Below are positions 43,411 through 64,000 of a stretch of 64,000 nucleotides of DNA, piece by piece (the stretch's first letter is position 1; each line of letters starts with the position of its first letter). The position numbers were made by a program, and so were the translations under genes. The notes under the pieces were generated by a model. The model did no database searches, was not told the origin of the DNA, and saw only the letters and a list, made by a program, of their open reading frames with translations. This DNA is from Rhea pennata (lineage: Eukaryota > Chordata > Aves > Rheiformes > Rheidae): the NCBI RefSeq assembly GCF_028389875.1, contig NC_084675.1, positions 22,840,412-22,904,411 on the forward strand, written 5' to 3'.

Positions 43411-44243
43411 GTGTTTATGAGTATGTGTTTTGCCACATATGAAGCTTATTATAGCTATGGAGTTGCATAGGACATGGATTCTTTTTGTCCTGGCCAACAG
43501 CTTTTACTCAGGTTTTTATAGCAAGTGTTTCACAAGAAAAGATTGGGAAACCCCGTGTCCAGGACCCGGCAGTGTCATGTTAGAAACTAGCATTGTAGAG
43601 AACGGTTTTGAGTTACGTTTTGTTGGACCACATAACCAGCACTAGTTCCTAGAGAGATGGTGTCAGTTAATGTGAACAAAAGCAGGTGTGCTCATTGGAG
43701 AGCCCCTGCATAAAGCTGACAGTTGCTCTGTCTCCATCTGTGTGGTTCTTGCAAAAGATGCTGTGATGAAATGGTTGACTGCCATTCTCCAAGGACAGCA
43801 TTAAAATGACTGTTGGTGCCTGGGGTGCTCTGGTTGAGATAAGACTATGTTAGGAGGGTTTATTGGCTTAGATTATTCCATAAGGATTTTCTGCAAACCA
43901 AAAGACCCCTGCCGAAGCCCACCCCTGGCAATTTTCAACTCCCAGCCCTCAGGTCTTAACTGTAGTTACAGTCCTCCTCCTCCCTTTGTCAGGCTGGAGC
44001 CGAGAGCTGCTGTTTCCCTTGTGGTGTCCTTCAAGGCCTCGGCTTGGTGTGTCTCGGAGCACGCGTGCAGGACGCCGGGCTCTGCTGCCTGGCTGGTTGT
44101 GCATGCCCGCGCTGGGGGGTGACTCCCCTTGCTTTTAGGGACAGAGGGGGGGGTGGCGGGTACTTTGTTCTTCTTTCCAGACTGGTTTCTTTCTTCACAA
44201 GGTGTTCGTTCTTTGAATTCATTTTTTGGAGTGTTCATCGATC

Positions 44244-44275
<32 letters not shown>

Positions 44276-44580
44276 GTGCTGAAAAAATTCTGCTGTGTTG
44301 TGGCTTGTGTGAATGAGCCCTTTGGCTTGGGGCTTCAGTTCCGTGCGGCTGAGCGTGGCTGCTGTGCTGGGGCACTGCAGGGGCTCCTGGGGGCCGCTGC
44401 TCCCGGCTAGCCGGGGCTCTGCTCGGCCCGGGGACGGCCACAGCAGCCCGGGGGCCGCGGCCGGTGCCCCGAAGGCGGGGGGCGGGGATGGGGGAGCTGG
44501 GCGACCGGCGGCGCGGGCGCTTTAAGCGGCGCCATGTCTGCTACGGGCGCGGTGAAGCCGGCTGCCAGGCCCTGCGGAGC
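43411..44580. other. Spacer between SPG7 and RPL13
   Basis: About 1.2 kb without a supportable gene. It contains a 27-base A run at 44249-44275. GC content rises sharply after about 44390, where the RPL13 CpG island begins. No recognisable transposon is attached to the A run. Confidence 0.6.
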
Positions 44581-44910
44581 CTTCGTTCTCATTGGCCGCC
44601 GCGCCTGTTATCCCAGCGTGCTCGGCGGTGCCGCTTCCTTTTCCGGTCGGCCATTTTCGGTGGCGGGAGGTGAGTCGGGGCGCCGCCGCGGCCGGGAGGG
44701 GGCTTCATCCGCCGCCATCCGCCGGCGGCGGTCGCGTCCCGGGCCGGGCCGCGCCCAGGGCCCCGCGCGGAGCCCGGCGCTGCGGGCCGGGCCCGGATGG
44801 GGGGCTCGGGGGCCCTGGTGGGGCTGGTGCGGGGGTGGCGGGCTCGGAGGCCGCGGGATGGGGCGCAGGGGCCGCCGCGGCCCTCACGGCCGTGCCCGTG
44901 TCCGCAGGCC
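44390..44910 (+). promoter_or_regulatory. RPL13: RPL13 promoter, TOP start and non-coding exon 1
   Basis: The CpG island carries an inverted CCAAT box (ATTGG, 44591-44595). About 40 bases later comes a pyrimidine tract CTTCCTTTTCC (44634-44644), the usual form of a 5' terminal oligopyrimidine start in ribosomal-protein genes. The tract places the mRNA under TOP (mTOR-dependent) translational control. A GCCATTTT motif (YY1-like) follows. Non-coding exon 1 then runs to 44669 and ends at the donor GTGAGT. Intron 1 (44670-44907) is short and GC-rich. Confidence 0.8.
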
Positions 44911-44913
44911 TGA

Positions 44914-50126
<5,213 letters not shown>

Positions 50127-50169
50127 ACTGTTCTCCCTAGAACTGTCAATAAAAAAACCTAGAAACGTA

Positions 50170-52449
50170 ACGGTGTGTGGTGTCGTCTTAGGGCAAATGT
50201 AGAAGGGACAGAGAATTTGGCGCTCTGGTTCCCTGTGTGCTGTGCTGCAGCGTGTCCACGCTGCACGGGAGCTCACAGGCGGTTTGTTGGTGCAGGTCGT
50301 GGGCAGCTACGCGTAGACGGGCGCAGTCTGGGGGAGCTGCTGTTTAGAGACGAGAAGTTTCGCTTGCTGTGATTACGGACTCGAAGTTTCTGTGAAAGCA
50401 GCAAGTGAATAAACAGACACCTTCCCCGTGGCCTTGTGCGGCTCCCTTCAGGGAGGCTTGTTTGCTTTGTCTGCTGAGGTAGAGCACGGGCTTCCCCCCC
50501 TGCAAAGGGCAGCTCAGCTGAGCTGTGGCACTGTATCCAGACGGTTGTACCCAGGCCTTCCTCTCTGGGAAGCCCCTTGTGTTCCTGGAAACTTCCATGC
50601 TGCGTGCTTGCCTTTTCCCAGAAGCTGGGGGGTTGGTGGGATGTGTGACTGGACTAGGTGGTTTCTGAGGAAATGGGGGCTGTTACTTGCTTGGCTCTGG
50701 CATTCGAGGGGATGTACGTGGTGACAGACACCTCGGCCAGCGTTGCGTTCGAGGCACGGCACTAGCTTTAAGTGCGGCATTTAACCAGCCTGGTAGAGCT
50801 AGAAAGGAGAGGCGCGAGGCTTTCCGGAGCTGCGGCCTCAGTAACGAGCTGGCTTCGTTTCACCCGCTTCTCACCTCGCTGCCGGGTGAGCGAGTGTTTC
50901 TGCACGTGGCTCCTCGTGAGGCAGAGCAGCTAGCTCTGCCGTGAAAGGTGGGATGTCGGCGGGCCGCGTCGTCCTTGGGCGCTCGGCGTGCTTCGGCAGC
51001 CCCGCGTGCCCCGGCTAGGGAGCCGCGGGTTTTGCAGTGACTCTCACCGCCCAGCCGGGGCCGAGGTGAGCGGGGGCCTCGGCTGGAGCCGTGACCTGCT
51101 CTCCCCGGTCAGCCTAAAGCGTTGTCGGCAGATGGCTCACCGCACTCAGGCGATGCGGTACCGGCTACCGCGGGAGAGCAGGGTGCCGGCTGCTGCGCTT
51201 TGGGCCGCCTGTGCGCGATGCCCGCGCGCGGCGCGGCCCTTGGCTGCGGGTGTCCCGCTTCCAGGTTCCCGAGGGGCGCGGGGGAAAGCACGGCGCGATC
51301 CCTCGGGCGTGGGCTGTGCTTGCTCCCGCTTGCCACTGGGTGGAGCAGAGTCCTGATCCTGCACTGTGCCGCCCTGGGCACCGGCGGGGCGGGAAGCGGC
51401 TGCCCTGGGCTCTCCCTGCTCCTGCTCAGCCCCTGGAGCTCTTCAGACAAACCCTTAAGCCGGTGGTCCCAGAGCACAGCCCTTCCCTGGGGGTGCTGGA
51501 GAAGTGGGCAGGGAGCTCTGGCCAGCCCCGGTGCTGCCCTGAGGCCGTGTCCCTGCACGCCCCAGGGCCGGAGTCCGACGCGGGGCTGAGCAGGATGGAC
51601 GGTCGCGGGGCGATGCCCGTGGCGCGGCGTCCCCGGGGGAGCGCTCGCACGGCCCCTTTGCTGGCTAATCAGATCTGGGGCTGGGTTGCAATCACCCATG
51701 CCAGGAAAATTGAGTAATTTGTATTCGTTAGCAGTCCTGTGCCGGGAAGTGGGGAACTGCACGCCGCGAAGGGCTCTGGAGCAGGGGCAGCGCTGCGGGC
51801 TGCAGCCCCCGGCCCCGGCGCTGCTGCGTGAGCCTGAGGTTGCTCCAACAGAAGGGCGAATCCTGGCTCCCTGCACGGGCCCAGCTGCCCCGGCCCAGCT
51901 GGGCCGTGCCGTGGGGCCGGTGAGGAGCCGCTGAGCGCACCGGCCCGTGCTGCCTGCTGCGGGGCTGGCGCGGGGAGCGAGGGTGGCCTATTTCTGCCAC
52001 ACAGGCTGGTGGATTAGCTCCCAAAGCCCGGGTCCCCGCAGTGCTCTCCACGCTCATTAGCCCTATCTGCATTTTAATGCCTCCAAATATGGGCTAATTG
52101 CATCATCCTTCAAAAAGCTGATCTGACAGCGCCGCAGCGCTGGAGTGATGTGTGCCTGCGAGGGGCGCGGGTGCCCAGGGGAGGGGGCCGGGGGCTCTCG
52201 GGGCCCAGGGCCCACGGCTGGGTGCAGGCGTGCTGGGGACAGGGTGCTCTGGGAAGATGCAGGCACAAGGGGGGCCGCACGGCGGCTTCGGGGTGCTCCA
52301 TCCCCGAGACAGGGCCAGCCGTGCCACGCCGCGCCGTCGGCCATGGACGCGAGGGGACGGGGCCCCCGGGACCCGGCGGGCACGGACGGCCCTGCACCCC
52401 TGGGGCCGGGGGTCCGGCTCAGCCCCGGCGCCCGCAGCCGGGCTCTGCT
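50170..52449. other. Intergenic region between RPL13 and CPNE7
   Basis: About 2.3 kb without a supportable gene. GC content climbs strongly from about 50700, which makes many open frames on both strands spuriously long. An AT-richer island with recognisable factor motifs at 51985-52135 is listed separately. Confidence 0.6.
51985..52135. promoter_or_regulatory. AT-rich candidate enhancer with CArG box and C/EBP-ATF element
   Basis: Within very GC-rich flanks this block holds a perfect CArG box CCAAATATGG (52083-52092), the SRF site. Four bases later comes ATTGCATCA (52097-52105), the core of C/EBP-ATF (amino-acid-response) elements, with CATCC following as in the CHOP element. GGATTAG, CATTAGCC and CTAATTG homeodomain-type cores lie nearby. 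It is non-coding. The motifs are real, but activity is inferred. Confidence 0.3.
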
Positions 52450-60350
<7,901 letters not shown>

Positions 60351-60409
60351 TGACGTCCTTCGGAGGCTGCATGACGACCCTCCCTCAATAAAGCAAGGCG
60401 CCCTCTCCC

Positions 60410-60595
60410 CCGTGCCGTGCTGTGCCGTGCCGTGCCGTGCCGCACTGCGCCATGCTGTGCCACGCTGTGCCGTGCCGCACCGTGCCGTGCCGCGCTGCGC
60501 TGTGCTGCACTGTGCGGTGCTGCGCCACACCATGCTGCACCGCGCAGTGCTGTGCCACGCTGTGCCGTGCCGCATCATGCCATGCCACGCGCTCC
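60410..60595. repeat. TGCCG/TGCTG pentamer array immediately downstream of CPNE7
   Basis: Degenerate CCGTG, CTGTG, CCACG and CCGCA pentamers run for about 185 bases, starting about 18 bases after the CPNE7 poly(A) signal. Because the units are GT-rich, the start of the array also supplies the expected downstream cleavage element. Confidence 0.9.
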
Positions 60596-60955
60596 GCGGG
60601 CGCGAGGCTCCAGGCGAGCGCAGGTCGGCGGCAGCAGCCCCGCGGGTGGCATTGCCACCAGCGGCAGCGTCTCCCCGGAGCCGACGTTCCCCTTCGGCCG
60701 CGAGCCAGCTGTGCTGCCGCGTGCGTTCAGCCGGGACTGGGCACGCGAAAGCCGCCGGGGCTCGGTGCGCGGCGCCGCGGCGCTTCACCGCCGCTGCACT
60801 TCGGAGCCGCTGCAGCTTCAAAGTCGCTGCCGAGCTGCCGCAGCTGCGTGGCAGCGAGCACGGCCGACCCGCCCGCCGGCAGCCCTGGGGGTCGAGGCGA
60901 GCAGGAGAGGGGCCGGCGACAGCCCTGGGCCCCTGCCTCTGCCCAGCGCACTGCC
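60596..60955. other. GC-rich spacer between two pentamer arrays
   Basis: About 360 bases of GC-rich, non-repetitive sequence without a supportable gene, separating the two pentamer-derived arrays downstream of CPNE7. Confidence 0.5.
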
Positions 60956-61650
60956 CGTGCCCGGCGCTGCGTGGCACGCGCCGCGTGCTGTGCTGGGTGC
61001 CGTGTGCTGTTTGCTGTGCCACGTGCCATGTGCTCTGTCACATCCCATGCCGCGTGCCATGTGCCGTGCCGTGTGCTGTGCCATGTGCTGTGCCACGTGC
61101 CATGCAGTGTGCCATGTGCTCTGTCACATCCTGTGCCGCGTGCCATGTGCCGTGCCGTGTGCTGTGCCACGTGCTGTGCCACGTGCCATGTGCTCTGTCA
61201 CATCTTGTGCTGTGTGTCATGTGCTGTGCCATGTGCCGTGCCACGTGCCATGCAGAGTGCCATGTGCTGTGCGCTGTGCCATGTGTTGCTTGCTGTGTGC
61301 CACAATGTGCTGTGCCATGTGCCGGGTCACATCCTGTGCCACGTGGCCTGTGCTGTGCCATGCAGTGTGTGCTGTGGCCTGTGTTCTTTGCTGTGCTATA
61401 TGCTCTGTGCATTCGCTGCACGCTACGTGCCGTGTGCCGTGCCCTGTGCAGCCATTGCACGCCACATGCCGTGTGCCGTGTGCTGTGCCCTGTGCATCCA
61501 TTGCACGCTACGTGCCGTGTGCTGTGCCCTGTGCATCCATTGCACGCCACGTGCCGTGTGCCGCGTGCTGCATGCCGTGTCCTGTGCAGCCATTGCACAC
61601 CACGTGCCATGTGCTGCGCCCTGTGCGTTCGCCACGTGCCACCCGCCGCT
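60956..61650. repeat. Long degenerate GTGCC-family array between CPNE7 and SULT5A1
   Basis: About 700 bases are built from GTGCC, ATGTG, CTGTG and CACGT words. The first part (60990-61240) shows units of 80-100 bases, each marked by GCTCTGTCACATC. The second (about 61440-61650) shows 40-50-base units marked by CCTGTGCA(G/T)CCATTGCAC. Long Cys-rich open frames appear on both strands purely because of the repeat. Confidence 0.85.
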
Positions 61651-61679
61651 CGCACCACGTGAACCCGCTGCCCTCGGCA

Positions 61680-62130
61680 CGGCGGCGGGCGCGGGCAGGG
61701 GTGACGCCCGCCCGGGCGCGATGCACCGGCGGCCGCGATGCCGGAGCCGGCGCTGGGGCGGCTCCGAGGCGTCGCCCAGGCGAGGCGCCGAGCGGGCCGC
61801 GGCGCCGGGGCTCGCTCCCGAGAGCGAGGGGCGCGCGGGGGCCCCGCGCGGTCGCGCCGCGTATTTATAGCTCCTGATTCATCTCCCTACAAAGCGGGAT
61901 AACGGCCGTCGCCGTGGAAACGCCGCGGGCACCGGCGCGCGCGGCCGGGCGGCTTTCGGAGACGGTTAATCCCGTCTGCCGGCGCTGCGGACGCGGCCCA
62001 GGGCGCGCGGGACCCCACGGACCCCCCCCCCCGGGGTGGGGGCGCACAGACCCCTGCAGAGCGGCACGGACCCCCACGGGGCACCGCGGCTGCCCCTGGG
62101 GCGATGGGGGGGGCAGTGCGGGGGTGGCGG
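61680..62130. promoter_or_regulatory. CpG-rich element with minus-strand TATA box and X-box-like motif
   Basis: CpG-rich sequence contains TATAAATA on the minus strand (61862-61869) and, upstream of it in that orientation, an X-box-like GTCGCCGTGGAAAC (plus-strand 61908-61921, two differences from GTTGCCATGGAAAC). A GGTTAATCCC homeodomain-type site lies at 61965-61974. No coding exon follows on the minus strand. The arrangement looks like an orphan promoter or enhancer, but this is inference. Confidence 0.3.
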
Positions 62131-62480
62131 GGGGGTAGGGGGCACCCGCAGGGATCAGTGGGGCAGAGCAGGGGGCGCTGGGGGGGCAGGATAGGGCAGG
62201 GGGGCTGCAGCAGCCCCGCGGGGGCCGGCTCCGGGCTCTGGGCACCGTTCCCAGCCGCCGGCGCCGCGGGGCCGGGCTGTGAGCCGCCGTGGGAACGGCA
62301 CCGCGCCAGGACCCCCCCTCCCTGCTGTGGCCGCCGCTGCCCGCCAGGACGTTGCCCCCGGCCCGGCGATAACGTCCCCGGAGGACGAGCCCCCGCCCCG
62401 ATGCGGTCCCGATAACGGCGGGGCACTGCCCGCCGCCGGCACGCCGCCAGGGAGAGGCACCGGCGGGCGGAGAACGGCAA
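62131..62480. other. GC-rich spacer ahead of the SULT5A1 3' end
   Basis: No gene is supportable here. On the minus strand an AATACA (62487-62492), a weak poly(A) signal variant, lies about 66 bases after the sulfotransferase stop. No canonical AATAAA occurs on that strand nearby, so the true 3' end is uncertain. Confidence 0.4.
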
Positions 62481-62557
62481 TAAATATGTATTGGGTCCGG
62501 CGCGGGCCGCGCGTGGCGGCGGGGGGCGATCGCCGGCCCCCCGCGCGCCCCGGCCGC

Positions 62558-63749
62558 TCACGCCAGCGTCCAGGGCGCCCGGAGCCCCGCGTCGCCCATC
62601 CGCTCCCGGTAGACGCGGTCGAAGAGGGCGGTCTGCCGCGGGGAGAAGTGCTCGCGCCAGTCGCCCACGACGCCTGCGGGAGGGCAGAGCGGGCTGCAGC
62701 CGGCACGGCACGGCGTGGGCACGGGGCGCCCGGCCCCGCGCCGCCCCCCCGGCACCCCCCGGCCCCCCGCACCTTTCCTCATGAAGCGCCCCTGGCTGTG
62801 GTCCATGATCTCGGCGGGGATGAGGCTGTAGTTGACCATGGCGTTGTCCCGCATGGCGGCGAAGCTGCAGTGCCGCTCCAGGCTGCCCAGCGTCTCCGGC
62901 CCCAGCGGGCGTCCCAGGAAGGCGCCGAGCCGCTCCGCGGCGCCCCGCAGGTCCTGCGCCGAGGGGCCGGGTGAGCCGGGCGGCGGGGGGCGGCCGGCCG
63001 GCGCCGCGGCGCCGCGGGGGGCTCACCTGGTGCAGCTCCTCGTAGGTGATGTAGAAGATGTCCAGAGCCTGGCGCTGGCCCAGCCAGCCCTTGACGTGCT
63101 CGAACCAGGAGCCATACTGCACTGCGGGGAGGGGGGGAGGCGGCGGGTGACGGGGCGCCCCGGGGTGCCGCCCGCCCCGCCGCGGCCCCGCCGGCCCGGC
63201 CCTCACCCGTGCCCTCCAGGAACCGCGCCAGGAAGGCGTCGAAGGAGCCGGGGTCCGGCAGGAACTTGGCCAGCCGGTGGAAGTGGTAGAAGGAGACGGC
63301 CACGTCCTTGGGGTTCCTGGCCACGTAGACGACCTGGCGGGCGCCGGCGGGTGTCAGCGGCGCCCCGGCCCCGCCGGCGGCTCCGCTCCCCGTGCCGTGC
63401 CGCTGCCGGGGGGGGATTTCTGCCGCAGTGCCCGTCGCTCCGCCCTGCCCGGCCGCGGGAGCGCAGAAAGCCCCGGGCAGCCTCCCCGGCCGGGGAAAGC
63501 CCGGCGCGGCGCGGGCGGCCCCTCCGGAGCCCCCCGTCACCTTGGCTCTGCTCTGCTGCAGCGCGGGGCCCAGGACGTGGGCGGGCAGGTGGGTGGTGAT
63601 GAGCCGGTGGCCGGCCGTGTCCCGCAGCGCGTCCCTGAAGTAGGTCTGCTCCAGCCAAGGCGCCCGCATCCAGTTAGGGATGGTCTTGGCCGGCAGGACG
63701 TCCCCGTTGCTGTACAGCAGGGTCAGGATCTCCTGCATCCAGGTGGTGC
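62558..63749 (-). CDS. SULT5A1: Cytosolic sulfotransferase, last five coding exons (5' end off the window)
   Basis: Cytosolic sulfotransferases move sulfate from PAPS to hydroxyl or amino groups of small molecules. Minus-strand exons in transcript order: 63749-63541, 63333-63207, 63121-63027, 62953-62773 and 62673-62558 (stop TGA at 62560-62558). Their sizes of 209, 127, 95, 181 and 116 bases include the 127-, 95- and 181-base exons familiar in SULT genes, and all phases agree. Visible signatures are (G)TTWMQEIL after the PAPS loop, the catalytic-His motif THLPAH, the PAPS 3'-phosphate motif RNPKDVAVSFYHF, GSWFEHVKGW, and the C-terminal RKGVVGDWREHF. About 242 residues are present. The exon with the N terminus and YPKSG lies beyond 64000. 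The name rests on position beside CPNE7, as for mouse Sult5a1. The substrate is unknown. Confidence 0.88.
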
Positions 63750-64000
63750 CTGGGGGAGGCGGGCGTCAGGGCAGCCCCCCGGCCCTGCGCGGGGCACGGC
63801 ACGGCACGGCACGGCAGAGCAGAGCATGTCACAGCATGGCACGGTGCAGCAACCGTGGCACAGCACAGCGTGGCTGGCACGGCACGGCATGGCACAGCAT
63901 GGCAAGGCATAGCTCAGGCAGGTAGCTCAGCCTGGCCCCACTGCGTCCCCCAAGCAGTCATACTGGGGCAGTAACATCCACCCGCGCCAGGCTGGGGACA
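63750..64000 (-). other. SULT5A1: SULT5A1 intron (part) with a pentamer array
   Basis: This is intron sequence upstream (in transcript order) of the first visible sulfotransferase exon. The acceptor CAG is at 63752-63750. It contains a GGCAC-family pentamer array at about 63795-63910, the same word family as around CPNE7. I see no exon encoding the N-terminal PAPS loop before the window ends. Confidence 0.7.

Noticed and set aside
44249-44275. 27-base A run as the tail of a retrotransposed copy
   Set aside because: No recognisable SINE, LINE or processed gene precedes it, and no target-site duplication could be seen.

Overview
This 64 kb window is vertebrate nuclear DNA, most probably from a bird. 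The genes have many short exons with GT-AG introns, TATA-less CpG-island promoters and AATAAA poly(A) signals. Interspersed repeats are scarce, introns are short, and the last 14 kb is very GC-rich and full of minisatellites. The gene order, (ANKRD11) - SPG7 - RPL13 - CPNE7 - SULT5A1, is the order I recall from the mammalian SPG7 region (human 16q24.3, mouse chr 8). I cannot name the species from sequence alone.

Layout. 1-3100: a CpG-island promoter with a probable non-coding first exon of ANKRD11 on the minus strand, plus part of its first intron. 3100-11270: intergenic, with no gene I can support. 11270-43410: SPG7 (paraplegin), plus strand. All 17 coding exons could be placed with consistent phases (778 codons plus stop). 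43410-44580: spacer. 44634-50170: RPL13, one non-coding and five coding exons (211 aa), with a box C/D snoRNA (SNORD68 position) in its second intron. 50170-52450: intergenic, where base composition changes sharply. 52450-60410: CPNE7 (copine), 15 coding exons (553 aa), with tiny GC-rich introns, one probable GC-AG intron and four introns carrying unrelated tandem arrays. 60410-62480: spacer between convergent genes, with degenerate pentamer arrays and a small CpG-rich element. 62558-64000: the last five coding exons of a cytosolic sulfotransferase (SULT5A1 by position), minus strand. Its 5' end lies beyond the window.

The genes share no pathway. Paraplegin is an inner-mitochondrial-membrane AAA protease, eL13 a 60S ribosomal protein, copine-7 a calcium-dependent phospholipid-binding protein, and the sulfotransferase transfers sulfate from PAPS. 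SPG7 and RPL13 have housekeeping-type promoters.

I found no clearly new biological system. The most notable signals are: a perfect 56-bp palindrome of alternating purine/pyrimidine in SPG7 intron 5; a stop-free, phase-preserving 81-bp minisatellite filling CPNE7 intron 7; a GC donor in CPNE7; a TISU-like upstream in-frame start in SPG7; and an orphan TATA plus X-box-like element between CPNE7 and SULT5A1.
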